A stretch of 64,000 nt of DNA from positions 124,001-188,000 of the forward strand of contig CAVVMV010000003.1 in NCBI GenBank assembly GCA_963749485.1, given 5' to 3'. Within the stretch, counting starts at the first letter, position 1. Each line of letters opens with the position of its first letter. The DNA comes from JAZGGS01 sp963749485. Lineage in GTDB: Bacteria > Bacteroidota > Ignavibacteria > Ignavibacteriales > Ignavibacteriaceae. The notes below the pieces were generated by a model that had not been told where the DNA came from, did no database searches, and worked only from the letters and a program-made list of their open reading frames with translations. The translations under genes were made by a program, and so were the position numbers. Below, piece after piece: positions 28,899-38,721 of the stretch.

Positions 28899-31717
28899 GC
28901 CAGCTCTACCGCAAGGAATTTTCCTGTAATAGATTTTTTATTTTCAATAATTTTTTCAGGTACACCTTCTGCTACAATACAGCCACCGTATTCTCCTCCA
29001 CCGGGTCCTAAATCTATTATCCAGTCTGCCATTTTAATTACATCCATATTATGCTCAACAATAACAACCGTATTACCTTTATCAACAAGTTTATTCAGCA
29101 CATCAAGTAATATTCTTACATCTTCAAAATGAAGACCTGTTGTAGGTTCATCAAGCACATAAAGAGTTTTTCCGGTACTAATTTTACTCAGCTCTGTTGC
29201 AAGCTTAACTCTTTGTGCTTCACCCCCGGAGAGCGTTGTAGCTTGCTGACCGAGTTTTATATAACCCAAACCAACATCGTGGATTGCCTGTATCTTACGT
29301 TTTATCCTGGGCAGATCCTCAAAAAATTCAAGCGCTTCATCAACTCTCATTTCAAGTACATCTGCAATTGATTTTGTTTTATAAAGAACTTCGAGGGTTT
29401 CCCGGTTGTATCTTCTTGCTTTGCAGGAATCACAATGCACATGAACATCGGGCAAAAAATTCATTTCTATTTTTCTTAAACCATCGCCGTTACATTCTTC
29501 GCATCTTCCACCTGCAACATTAAAACTAAATCTTCCTGTTTTATATCCTCTTATTTTAGATTCTGGAAGCTGTGCAAAGAGATCTCTTATAAATGTAAAC
29601 AGACCTGTGTAGGTTGCAGGATTCGATCGCGGAGTTCTTCCTATTGGAGATTGATCAATTTCGATTATCTTATCAATATTTTCTAAACCTTCAATTGATT
29701 TGTACTTTAGAGGTACAGATTTGGATTTATAAATCCTGTTCATCAATATTTTTACAAGGGTTTCATTTAGTACTGATGACTTGCCGGAACCACTTACTCC
29801 GGTAAGCAAAGTAAGTGTTCCTAGAGGAATTCTCAAATTAATGTTTTGAAGATTATTACCGGAAGCACCTATCAGCTCAATGTTTTTTCCATTCCCCTTT
29901 CGCCTGATATTGGGTACTTTTATTTTTTCCCTGCTTTTAAGATAAGATAAGGTTATCGAATCAAATCCATTATCAGAATTCATAAGTTTTTCAGTGATGC
30001 CATCTAAAACAACCTCGCCGCCATGCTCGCCCGCACCTGGGCCCAGGTCAATCATATAGTCGGAGCTCACAATTGTTTCCCTGTCATGTTCAACAACAAT
30101 TATTGTGTTACCAAGGTCTCTCAAATTTTTCAGGGAGTTTATCAGTTTAATATTATCATTTTGATGAAGACCTATTGAAGGTTCATCGAGTACATAGAGC
30201 ACTCCTGAAAGCTGGGTACCTATTTGTGTTGCCAATCTTATTCGCTGAGATTCGCCTCCGGATAAAGTACGTGCAGAACGGTTTAGTGTTAAATAATCCA
30301 ATCCTACATTTAACAAAAAGTGTAAACGTTCATTAATTTCTTTTAAAATTGGCTTTGCTATTAGTGCATCCCTTCCTTTTAATTTCAGCTTACTGAAAAA
30401 CTCAGCTACTCTCTGGATAGACAACCCGGTTATTTCGCTGATGTTCTTACCCTGGAATTTTACGGAAAGAGATTCTTTTTTCAATCTTCCCCCGTTACAT
30501 GTTGAACAGGTATTTGTATTCATATATGCTTCAACCCATTCTCTAACTTTATTGGAAGAAGTTGAATCATAATAGTTTTGAAGATACTTGTAAATTCCTG
30601 AGAACCTGTGCTGATACTTAATCGGTTTACCTCCGCCGTATGAATATGAAAAAGATATTTTATCACTGCTTCCTTTTAGAATCACGTTTATATGTTCTTT
30701 GTGCAGTTTGTTGAGAGGTGTTTCAAAATCGAAATTATATTTTTTGGCAACAGCTTCTAACTGTGTAAAGAACCAGATTGAGCGGGGTTTGCCTAACGGT
30801 GCCAATCCTTCTTCATTAATTGATTTGTTCAAATCAGGTAAAATAAGATTGGAATCAAGTTCTTTTTTTTCACCGAGTCCTTCGCAATCGGAACAGGAAC
30901 CATAAGGTGAGTTAAAGGAAAATGAATTTGGTGCAAGTTCACGGTAACTGATTCCGCAATCAAGACAGGCTAAGTGGCGGCTGAAAACATTATCATCGTT
31001 TCCATCATTTACAATTACAATTCCGTCTCCGTAATTAAGTGCAACCTCAACCGATTCTGTAATCCTACTCCTCGAAGTTTCCCTAACACTCAATCGGTCA
31101 ACAACAATTTCTATATTATGAATTTTATACCTGTCAACCTGGAGTCCCTTTGTAATTTCCTTCACTTCCTCATCAACTCTTACTCTTAAAAATCCATCCG
31201 ATAATATCTCTTCAAATAATTCCCTGTAATGTCCTTTCCTTCCTTTTACAACCGGCGAAAGGATTGATACTTTTTTCCCTTTAAGTTGATTTAGAATTGA
31301 ATCTATTATTTGTGAAGTTGATTGTTTCTTAACAGGTTTTCCGCAGTTATAACAGTGTGGTGTCCCAATCCTGGCATAAAGCAGGCGAAGGTAATCGTAA
31401 ATTTCTGTAACAGTTCCAACCGTTGACCGCGGGTTACCAGATGTGGATTTTTGCTCAATGGAAATTGCCGGGCTTAGTCCTTCAATAAGATCAACTTCCG
31501 GTTTTTCCAGCATATCTAAAAACTGCCGGGCATAGGCAGAAAGTGATTCAATGTAACGCCGCTGTCCTTCGGCATAAATTGTATCGAAAGCAAGGGAGGA
31601 TTTGCCGGAACCGGATAAACCGGTAATAACTGTAAATGATTCACGCGGTATCTCAAGATCGATGTTCTTAAGGTTGTGCTCGCGGGCGCCCTTTATTATT
31701 ATTGAATCTTTTTCCAA
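28895..31717 (-). CDS. uvrA: Excinuclease ABC subunit A
   Basis: The damage-recognition ATPase of nucleotide excision repair, working with UvrB. The 940-residue frame is complete. The first Walker A is GLSGSGKSSLAFD at about residue 34, followed by the UvrA-specific YAEGQRRYIESLSAYARQFL. Zinc-binding cysteine pairs appear in CYNCGKPV, CLDCGISY, CSDCEGLG, CSTCNGG, CEECNGDG and CDSCKARR. Two ABC signatures are present: LSGGESQRIRLATQIG and LSGGEAQRVKLATELS. The second Walker A is GVSGSGKSSVLNE. The insertion domain that binds DNA and UvrB is in place. This 2.8-kb gene has no break, in contrast to the xanthine dehydrogenase genes next door. It is divergent from yigZ. Confidence 0.98.
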   Translation of the reverse strand: MEKDSIIIKGAREHNLKNIDLEIPRESFTVITGLSGSGKSSLAFDTIYAEGQRRYIESLSAYARQFLDMLEKPEVDLIEGLSPAISIEQKSTSGNPRSTVGTVTEIYDYLRLLYARIGTPHCYNCGKPVKKQSTSQIIDSILNQLKGKKVSILSPVVKGRKGHYRELFEEILSDGFLRVRVDEEVKEITKGLQVDRYKIHNIEIVVDRLSVRETSRSRITESVEVALNYGDGIVIVNDGNDDNVFSRHLACLDCGISYRELAPNSFSFNSPYGSCSDCEGLGEKKELDSNLILPDLNKSINEEGLAPLGKPRSIWFFTQLEAVAKKYNFDFETPLNKLHKEHINVILKGSSDKISFSYSYGGGKPIKYQHRFSGIYKYLQNYYDSTSSNKVREWVEAYMNTNTCSTCNGGRLKKESLSVKFQGKNISEITGLSIQRVAEFFSKLKLKGRDALIAKPILKEINERLHFLLNVGLDYLTLNRSARTLSGGESQRIRLATQIGTQLSGVLYVLDEPSIGLHQNDNIKLINSLKNLRDLGNTIIVVEHDRETIVSSDYMIDLGPGAGEHGGEVVLDGITEKLMNSDNGFDSITLSYLKSREKIKVPNIRRKGNGKNIELIGASGNNLQNINLRIPLGTLTLLTGVSGSGKSSVLNETLVKILMNRIYKSKSVPLKYKSIEGLENIDKIIEIDQSPIGRTPRSNPATYTGLFTFIRDLFAQLPESKIRGYKTGRFSFNVAGGRCEECNGDGLRKIEMNFLPDVHVHCDSCKARRYNRETLEVLYKTKSIADVLEMRVDEALEFFEDLPRIKRKIQAIHDVGLGYIKLGQQATTLSGGEAQRVKLATELSKISTGKTLYVLDEPTTGLHFEDVRILLDVLNKLVDKGNTVVIVEHNMDVIKMADWIIDLGPGGGEYGGCIVAEGVPEKIIENKKSITGKFLAVELA

Positions 31718-31808
31718 TGTTTGTAACGTTAAATTTTAAATAACTATATTACTTATAGAAGTTATGATAGTCAATTAAAATCGAACTGCACTCACTTACT
31801 ATTTCAAT

Positions 31809-32433
31809 ATGAATTATCCTGATCAAATAAAAACAATTGAAATATTCAACCAGAATAGCAACAAGGAAAAAGGTTCAGAATTTATTGGGCGGGTTTATCA
31901 CGTAGAAGAGGAGAATGAAATAGTTGAAACACTTAATAAATTAAAAAAGAAATATTACGATGCCACTCATCATTGCTATGCTTATAAATTGCTGAATGGA
32001 AAAACTAAATACTCGGATGATGGCGAACCTAGGAGGCTCTGCCGGCATAAGGATACTCAAAGCAATAGAGCATTTTGACCTTGTTAACCAGTTGGTGGTT
32101 GTAACAAGATACTTCGGTGGAACAAAACTTGGTGTTGGTCCTCTTGGTAAAGCATATTACAACGCAGCTTTTAATGTATTAGAACAATCTGAGATAGTAG
32201 TTAAGACTTTGTATTATATTATCTATATCACTTCTGCCTTCAATAATATTAGTCATTTACACAGAATAATTAAGCAGCACAATTCAAAAATTGAAAATTC
32301 AGCTTACCATGAAAATGTGGAACTTAAATGTTTAATATTACCTTCCAAACTTGATATTATTACAGCGGAACTCAACGATGTGGGAAAGGGGGAAATTATA
32401 ATTACAAAAACTGAAGAGAGTATTTACTTATAA
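31809..32433 (+). CDS. yigZ: YigZ/IMPACT-family protein, one frameshift
   Basis: A two-domain protein of about 207 residues. The N-terminal IMPACT (UPF0029) domain has KGSEFIGRVYHVEEENEIVE, YYDATHHCYAYKL, SDDGEP-GGSAGIRILKA and VVVTRYFGGTKLGVGPLGKAY, all family signatures. A C-terminal ferredoxin-like domain (about 32220-32430) follows. YigZ is conserved but poorly understood; eukaryotic IMPACT binds the Gcn1 translation regulator, and the bacterial role is unclear. The frame breaks at about 32028, in GAACCTAGGAGG, where one extra base must be skipped to join GEP to GGSAG. It is divergent from uvrA and followed by a MarR regulator. Confidence 0.88.
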
Positions 32434-32489
32434 CCATTAAAACATTTATTGATAATTGTTAGAAAAAATTATTCGCTACCTCTTGATAA

Positions 32490-32512
32490 AAATATCGTTA
32501 TTAGCGATATTT
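32490..32512. promoter_or_regulatory. Inverted repeat, candidate MarR operator
   Basis: AAATATCG (32490-32497) and CGATATTT (32505-32512) are perfect 8-base arms around TTATTAG, 39 bases before the MarR-family start at 32552. MarR proteins often bind near-palindromes overlapping their own promoter. Both the position and the symmetry suit autoregulation. No U tract follows, so a terminator is unlikely. Confidence 0.45.
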
Positions 32513-32551
32513 GATACAAACAATATTTTTCAACAATGAACGGGGAATTCT

Positions 32552-33001
32552 ATGAGTAATGATAGCACAGCTGAAAGGTTGGCAAATCTAACATTTAGTT
32601 TGCTAGCAAACTGTCAGGAAAAAGAAGTTCGCCTGGCAGAAGTACACAATTTAACCCAGGCAGAGTTCAGATGCCTTCGTTTATTCGGCAAAGATGAGAA
32701 TCTTAATAATAAACACATTGCCGAGCGAATGAAACTGAGCCCAAGCAGGTTAACAAGAATAATTGACGGGCTTGTTAAAAAGGAATACATCAACAGGGAG
32801 ATTGATCCGAACGACAGGCGCAATATGAGGGTTAATCTTTCCAGAAGAGGGAAACAGTTGGTTCAACAGTTGAACAAAGCTTACGTTGATATCCATAATG
32901 AAATTTTAGAAGATATCGATGTATCGCAGCACGAAGCACTTATAACTGCAATGGATCACTTACTCTCAGCATTCGAAAATTGGTTAAGAAAACCTGAATA
33001 A
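32552..33001 (+). CDS. MarR-family transcriptional regulator
   Basis: A 149-residue winged helix-turn-helix regulator. The recognition region is NKHIAERMKLSPSRLTRIID at about residues 50-70. The wing, EYINREIDPNDRRNMRVNLS, carries the family DxRxxxV/L pattern. N- and C-terminal helices would form the dimer interface. Such proteins repress genes until a small ligand or oxidant releases them. An 8-base-arm inverted repeat lies just upstream and may be the operator. The gene is alone: yigZ ends 118 bases before it and the O-methyltransferase gene is convergent. No efflux pump is adjacent, so the regulon cannot be guessed. Confidence 0.9.
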   Translation: MSNDSTAERLANLTFSLLANCQEKEVRLAEVHNLTQAEFRCLRLFGKDENLNNKHIAERMKLSPSRLTRIIDGLVKKEYINREIDPNDRRNMRVNLSRRGKQLVQQLNKAYVDIHNEILEDIDVSQHEALITAMDHLLSAFENWLRKPE

Positions 33002-33133
33002 TTTTACTAGCAGATAGTAAATTTGCCGGGTAGATAAATTTTAAACTTTACTGTAAGATTTTTGCGGACTTAACTTCAGTCATGCATTAGGTGAAGAATA
33101 GTATAGTATCCACGACTTAAGAATTGTACATAA

Positions 33134-33775
33134 TTAATTTTTTATCCCCAATCCTATCCCATCTCCAATTGGAAGAATAGTAGATTTAAGATTTGGCTGG
33201 TTAATAAAGATTTTATTAAACTGCTTTATATGTTTGGTAGATTCTTTATACTTTGCAGGCACACGGCTTGCTGCAGCATAACCCTGCCATAATAAATTAT
33301 CTACTACAATAACTCCGCCTTTTTTTAGAAGTACAATTGCATAATCAAACAACCGTTTATAATCTTCTTTATCGGCATCTAAAAATATAAAATCATATTT
33401 CTTTTTTAAGCGGGGCATAATATTTAAAGCATCACCCTCAATCAATTTAATCTTCTCTCCCAATTCGGCTCGTTCTATAAATCCTTTTGCAAGGGCAATG
33501 TTATCTTCACTTAATTCAATTGTGTGAAGCACGGATTTCTTTTTTAAATTTCGCGCAATTCTAATTGCAGTATAGGCAATGGCAGTTCCTATCTCAAGAC
33601 AACGCTTTGGATCGTTCATCAATATTAACTGTTCAATAAAATCCGCTCCCTGCCAATAAAGGATTGGTACCTTTTGCTCTTTTGCAAACTCCTCTATTTC
33701 TTTAAGCAGTTCATCACTCTCTTTTCTAAATGAAGAGATATATTTATGCTGTGCGGGATAAAATATTTTATTCAT
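33134..33775 (-). CDS. Class I SAM-dependent O-methyltransferase
   Basis: A 213-residue enzyme of the cation-dependent O-methyltransferase family (caffeoyl-CoA/catechol type; YrrM-like in Firmicutes). The SAM-binding motif is CLEIGTAIAYTAIRIA, followed by acidic VLHTIELSEDNIALAKG. The metal-binding residues appear in FIFLDADKEDYKRLF and VVDNLLWQG. Length is typical. Bacterial members act on catechols or on tRNA 5-hydroxyuridine (TrmR); the sequence alone does not decide. It is a single leftward gene, convergent with the MarR gene. Confidence 0.88.
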   Translation of the reverse strand: MNKIFYPAQHKYISSFRKESDELLKEIEEFAKEQKVPILYWQGADFIEQLILMNDPKRCLEIGTAIAYTAIRIARNLKKKSVLHTIELSEDNIALAKGFIERAELGEKIKLIEGDALNIMPRLKKKYDFIFLDADKEDYKRLFDYAIVLLKKGGVIVVDNLLWQGYAAASRVPAKYKESTKHIKQFNKIFINQPNLKSTILPIGDGIGLGIKN

Positions 33776-33905
33776 TTTTTTATACCGAAAATTTCTTTTA
33801 GATGTAAAATAAGAATTTTACTAAAAAGATGGGTTAAAAATATTAACATTTAAAGATTAAATAATTGTTAAGAAGAGAGAAATGCTCTGCCGGGCAATTA
33901 AAAGA

Positions 33906-35892
33906 TTATCTTAACAGAATTAAATTTCTGCTATACTTTCTTCCATTAAGATCTACAAGGAAGTAATATGCCCCACTGGCAGCATTTATACCAGCAGCTT
34001 GTTTTCCCATACCAATCATAATGGTTTGTCCCTTCCTGAGTAACAGTAAAATATGTTTCAACCTGCTGACCTGTAGGATCTATAATTTTAATTTTTAACG
34101 ATTCATTACCGGAAGATTTAACTGATATCCTTGTAAATGTTTGCCGGGCAGGTATAAATGGATTCGGGTAAGGTTCGCTTATAATAAAATCTGTAAATGT
34201 TCTTTCAAGATTGAGATTGAGATTAATATTCAACTGCCCATAGAAAAACTTATATGTATCATCTACAGGATCTCTGAAGGAGGTTCCGTTAAAATCCTTA
34301 TATGTGAAGAAAAAATTAATTAAATCTCCATCTAAGAAAAACGGTAACTTAAATTCATACCCATGCTTAAGATCAAATTCCATTGGTACATCGGTATAAT
34401 TCTCTCCATCGGTTGAATAGTGAAGCGCAACTGTCTGTGGATCGATATTATCCGGCTGCAAAATCATTTTATGCAATGTAAATGTACCCTGAGTTTCTTC
34501 CAGATTTGGAAATTGAACTGCATCCAACGCAGAAAGCAATCCGTAACCTCTTTCATAATCGGGGGTTTTACTGTTATCAGCAGTTTCAAAAAGAATATTT
34601 CTAACCTGTGAATTTAAAAGATGCGGATGAGCAGAAAGAAGCAAAGCTGCCACACCACTTGCAATCGGAGCCGAAACCGAAGTTCCATTTGCTGTGCCGT
34701 AACCATTAAAGCTGCCGGCAAGCGCACCGTATACGTTTACACCTTGAGCAACTACATCCGGTTTTATTCTTCCATCAAACGAGGGTCCCCTGCTGCTAAA
34801 ACTCGCCACTTCGTTATCATTATTAACTGCACCTATACCTAAAGTATAAATACCATCTGCCGGAGCTGTAATATAAAACCATGAAGAGTTTCCTTCATTT
34901 CCTGCAGAAGTTATTGTTACAACTCCCCTCCTGTACGATAGCTCAGCTGCACGGGTTACTATTGTAGTCTTACCATCCATATCGCTGTAAGTGTAAGAAA
35001 ATGTTGATGGATCAAAAATGCTGTAACCAAGTGAACTGCTTGTTACATCAACACCATAGCCCTCCATCCACTCTAAAGCTGCTGCGTAGTTATCTTCTTC
35101 AACGTGAGTTTCACTTCTGATATCTTCGGTCTTTGAAAGTATAAAATCGGAACCAAATGCAGCTCCAATAAGCGAACTATCCTTTTGCCCGGCAATGATA
35201 GAAAGCACGAGTGTTCCATGATTATGCTGGTTAGTTACATCATTCGTATCGTTTGCTGTTGTAGAATCATTAAAGACAAAATCGTATTCTGCAACAACAT
35301 TTGTATTAATGAGTGATTCATGATTCTTCCAATCAAATCCAGTATCGAGCAAACCAATTAATATACCTTCCCCGGTAATCCCTTTTGAATGAACAGCCGG
35401 AACATCAGAAAGCTGAAGTTGATCAAATGAAGGACCATAATCATTTATTGATGAAATAGAACTGTTTTTAAATACATTTTCATTAACTGCCGAGGGTGAA
35501 CTGAAAATAAGGATTTTTACTCTTTCTGCTTTTTTTATAAAATCCATCTTCTCAACCAACTGCAATTGTTCAGCAGTAAGTACGCAGAAACAGCATTGAA
35601 CCATTTAAGCTTATTCTCAATTTTGATGTTAAGAAGTTCAAGTTCATTTACATATTCATCGTATATTGGCAGATCCTCAAAAGTAATAAAATTCTCTTCC
35701 CCCATATTTTTAATTCTTCTTTCAATACTTTTATCAGTTAAGTAACTTAAAGCCGTTTTGTATTGAAGACTTGATTTTTCAATCTTCTCAGTTTCTGTAA
35801 TTCCTTTGTCTTTAAAATAGATGAGATATTTTGTCTGTGAATAATGAGAGAAAGAGAGGAAGAGTAATAAAAATGAGAATATATTTTTTCAT
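33906..35892 (-). CDS. Secreted subtilisin-like (S8) protease with Por sorting domain, three frameshifts
   Basis: An exported serine protease of about 660 residues when frames are joined. The signal peptide starts at ATG 35892 (KKYILIFITLPLFLS). A propeptide-like region follows (TKYLIYFKDKGITETEKIEK). The catalytic triad is Asp in LIGLLDTGFDW, His in HNHGTLVLSIIAG and Ser in NGTSVSAPIASGVAALLLS; the oxyanion Asn is in ITSAGNEGNSS. A beta domain and a sorting tail (SEPYPNPFIPARQT, SLKIKIIDPTGQQ, GAYYFLVDLNGRKYSRNLIL) complete it, with stop at 33906. Frame breaks lie near 35870, 35590 (a lost C in GTACTTACT) and 33995 (an extra A). Export would be by Sec and then T9SS. The gene follows lepB leftward but has its own leader region. 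Confidence 0.88.
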
Positions 35893-35977
35893 TTTCTTTT
35901 TGTTTATTGTTGAATTGGATAAAGCTATATATAAATCCTTGAAATATTATAAAAGCTAAAAAACCGGGAATGAAAAA

Positions 35978-36835
35978 TTAATCCACACCCTTAAAAATTC
36001 TACTGGCTCTTATTTCCGAAAGAAATCCAAGTGGACCCGGTGCAGATTTTTTACTGTCCATAGACCAGTAAATAAAAAGGGCTTTCCCGATAATCATTTC
36101 TTCAGTTATAAAACCAAGGTAGCGGCTGTCCATGCTAACATCAAGGTTGTCGCCAATAACAAAGTAATTATCGTTTTGAATTACATATTCCTGAATCGGT
36201 TTAGCGTTTAGGGTAATAACCGATCCTTCATCTCTTAATACTCTTTCGCCATAATCCATAACGATAATTTGTTTTACTTTTTCCAGGTTACGGGAATTAA
36301 CCGCAATTGTATCGCCCTTTTTTGGTATGATGATGGGTCCATAATTATCGCGGTTCCATTTAGAACCTTTGGGAAAAATATTATCTTCAACAATACCACG
36401 CCTTCTTACATTTTCATTTGAAAACTTGAGGGTGGATGGAAGTGTTAGCTCTTCATTATTTACAAATACTTTTTTATTTATAAACTGGAGCGTATCCCCC
36501 GGTCCTGCAACAATTCTTTTAATAAAATGGTTAGCTGTTATGGTAGAATCTTGCAGAAAAGTTTCCGGATAATTAAAAACTACCAGCTCATTTATTTCCG
36601 GTTCCCAGGTTTCCAGTATAGTAAAGTGTGGAATTTTGATATCTGTAAAAGGAATTTTTGCCGGTGTGGAAAATTTATACGCAATTTTATTAACAATAAT
36701 AAAATCACCTGCAAGCAGAGTATTTTCCATTGATGAAGTGGGAATTTGGAAAGCTTCTAAGAAAAAAGTTTTTAAAAAAATTGCTATAACAATTAGTATT
36801 ACAGCAAGCCGTAAAAATTTTACAATTTTTTTGAT
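35978..36835 (-). CDS. lepB: Signal peptidase I; start codon reads ATC
   Basis: The membrane serine-lysine protease that removes Sec signal peptides. The first ATG in frame (36730) cannot be the start, because the catalytic serine precedes it in PTSSMENTLLAGD. The frame is open upstream to a TAA at 36851 and encodes KKIVKFLRLAVILIVIAIFL, the N-terminal anchor. The best start is ATC 36835, with AGGA 8 bases upstream; this gives 285 residues. Counting from it, the nucleophile is Ser35 and the general base Lys106 in FIKRIVAGPGDTL. Other family boxes are NELVVFNYPE and VIGDNLDVSMDSRYLG. It lies 30 bases after lepA in the same direction, a widespread arrangement. Confidence 0.93.
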   Translation of the reverse strand: MKKIVKFLRLAVILIVIAIFLKTFFLEAFQIPTSSMENTLLAGDFIIVNKIAYKFSTPAKIPFTDIKIPHFTILETWEPEINELVVFNYPETFLQDSTITANHFIKRIVAGPGDTLQFINKKVFVNNEELTLPSTLKFSNENVRRRGIVEDNIFPKGSKWNRDNYGPIIIPKKGDTIAVNSRNLEKVKQIIVMDYGERVLRDEGSVITLNAKPIQEYVIQNDNYFVIGDNLDVSMDSRYLGFITEEMIIGKALFIYWSMDSKKSAPGPLGFLSEIRASRIFKGVD

Positions 36836-36865
36836 GTTGCAAATCCTGTTTTATTCAAAAATACG

Positions 36866-38662
36866 TTATTCTTCAATTTGAAGCACGGCTAAAAACGCTT
36901 CTTGGGGAATTTCAACATTTCCAACCTGTTTCATTCTTCTCTTTCCCTCTTTCTGTTTCTCAAGCAGTTTCCGTTTCCGCGTAATATCGCCGCCGTAACA
37001 TTTAGCAAGCACATTTTTTCTTAAAGCTTTAACAACAGATCTTGAGATAACCTTAGACCCGATTGATGCCTGGATCGCGATTTCGAACATTTGTCTAGGG
37101 ATTAGCTCTTTTAATTTACTGCATACTTTCCTTCCCCAATCGTAAGATTTATCCTTGTGAACAATAATAGAAAGAGCATCAACCGGTTCACCATTAATAA
37201 GAATATCAAGTTTAACCAGGTCTGCTTTTTTGTAACCTGCATATTCATAATCGAAAGAAGCGTAACCACGGCTGGTTGATTTTAGCTTATCGTAAAAATC
37301 AAAAATTATTTCAGATAAAGGAAACTCATATTCTAAATCGGCTCGTGTTGGATCGATGTAAGTTGTGTTTTTATAAGTCCCCCGTTTATCCATCGCCAGC
37401 TTCATAATATTGCCGACGTATTCACTTGGAGTAACAATCTGTGCTTTTATATATGGTTCTTCGACATACTCAATTTCACCAAGAGGAGGCATATCAGCAG
37501 GATTATCAACAATTATTTTTTTATCTTTTTTATTGTAAACATAATACTCAACGTTTGGTAAAGTGGTAATTATCGATTGATTATATTCTCTCAGCAATCT
37601 TTCCTGAACAATTTCCATATGAAGCAATCCAAGGAAACCACATCTAAATCCAAAACCTAGAGCCACTGAAGTTTCGGGCTGGTAAATCAAAGCCGAATCG
37701 TTTAAGCGAAATTTATCAAGTGCATCTCTCAAGTCTTCAAAGTCCTCAGCGTTGGTAGGATAAAGACCACTGTACACCATTGGCTTTACTTCTTTGTAAC
37801 CGGGCAGCGGTTTAGCTGCCCCGTCTTTAGAATGGGTAACTGTATCACCAACTTTAGCATTTTTAACTTCCTTAATTCCCGAAATAAGATAACCAACATC
37901 ACCGGCAGAAAGTTTATCGGTTTTTACCTTTTTTAATCCAAGCACACCGATTTCTTCAGCCATCATAATTTTATCGGTCGCAAAATATTTTATTTTATCC
38001 AGCGTATTAAGGGTACCGTTAAAGATTCTTACATAAGCAATAGCACCGCGGTAAGGATCAAAAATAGAATCGAAAATAAGTGCTTGTAATGGAGCTTCCG
38101 GATTACCTTTTGGCGGAGGTATTTTTTGAATAACTGCTTCAAGCAACTCTTCAATTCCTATATTAGCTTTTGCGCTGACTTTCAATATATCTTCTTCACT
38201 GCATCCAACCAGGTCTATAATTTGATGAGCGACTTTATCAACTTCTGCACTTGGCAAGTCAATTTTATTTATTACAGGAATTATTTCTAGCCCGGCATCT
38301 ATTGCCAGGTAAAGATTGCTGATCGTCTGTGCTTCTACTCCCTGTGCAGCATCTACAACAAGCAGCGCTCCTTCGCAAGCTGTTAATGAGCGTGATACTT
38401 CGTAGCTAAAATCAACATGACCGGGAGTATCAATCAGGTTAAGAATATAATCGTTACCATCCAGCGCTTTATGAAGCATACGGATAGCGTGAGATTTTAT
38501 TGTTATCCCTCTTTCCCTTTCAAGATCTAAATCATCAAGTACCTGGTCTTTAGCTTCACGCGCCGTAATGGCACCGGTTTTTTCCAGCATCCTGTCTGCA
38601 ATAGTAGATTTACCATGATCTATATGCGCAATTATGCAAAAGTTTCTTATTCGTTTCATCAT
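36866..38662 (-). CDS. lepA: Elongation factor 4 (LepA)
   Basis: A ribosome-associated translational GTPase thought to influence back-translocation, initiation or 30S biogenesis. The intact 598-residue frame has G1 AHIDHGKSTIADRML, G2 with RGITIKSHAI, G3 DTPGHVDFSYEV and G4 NKIDLPSA. LepA-specific C-terminal signatures include YASFDYEYAGYKKADLVKLD and RKVCSKLKELIPRQMFEIAI. A KRMKQ-type basic end (GKRRMKQVGNVEIPQEAFLA) closes it. Two ATG codons open the frame; the second fits the usual KRIRNFCIIAHIDHG start. It lies upstream of lepB, with a 59-base gap from ppx/gppA. Confidence 0.97.
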   Translation of the reverse strand: MMKRIRNFCIIAHIDHGKSTIADRMLEKTGAITAREAKDQVLDDLDLERERGITIKSHAIRMLHKALDGNDYILNLIDTPGHVDFSYEVSRSLTACEGALLVVDAAQGVEAQTISNLYLAIDAGLEIIPVINKIDLPSAEVDKVAHQIIDLVGCSEEDILKVSAKANIGIEELLEAVIQKIPPPKGNPEAPLQALIFDSIFDPYRGAIAYVRIFNGTLNTLDKIKYFATDKIMMAEEIGVLGLKKVKTDKLSAGDVGYLISGIKEVKNAKVGDTVTHSKDGAAKPLPGYKEVKPMVYSGLYPTNAEDFEDLRDALDKFRLNDSALIYQPETSVALGFGFRCGFLGLLHMEIVQERLLREYNQSIITTLPNVEYYVYNKKDKKIIVDNPADMPPLGEIEYVEEPYIKAQIVTPSEYVGNIMKLAMDKRGTYKNTTYIDPTRADLEYEFPLSEIIFDFYDKLKSTSRGYASFDYEYAGYKKADLVKLDILINGEPVDALSIIVHKDKSYDWGRKVCSKLKELIPRQMFEIAIQASIGSKVISRSVVKALRKNVLAKCYGGDITRKRKLLEKQKEGKRRMKQVGNVEIPQEAFLAVLQIEE

Positions 38663-38721
38663 TTTCTTTTAATTGATGTGCAAATATAAGGAGGGAGTCT
38701 CTCTTATTAAAGGTTATGCAT

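Noticed and set aside
36728..36730. ATG 36730 as the start of lepB
   Set aside because: The catalytic serine and membrane anchor are encoded upstream of it in the same open frame.
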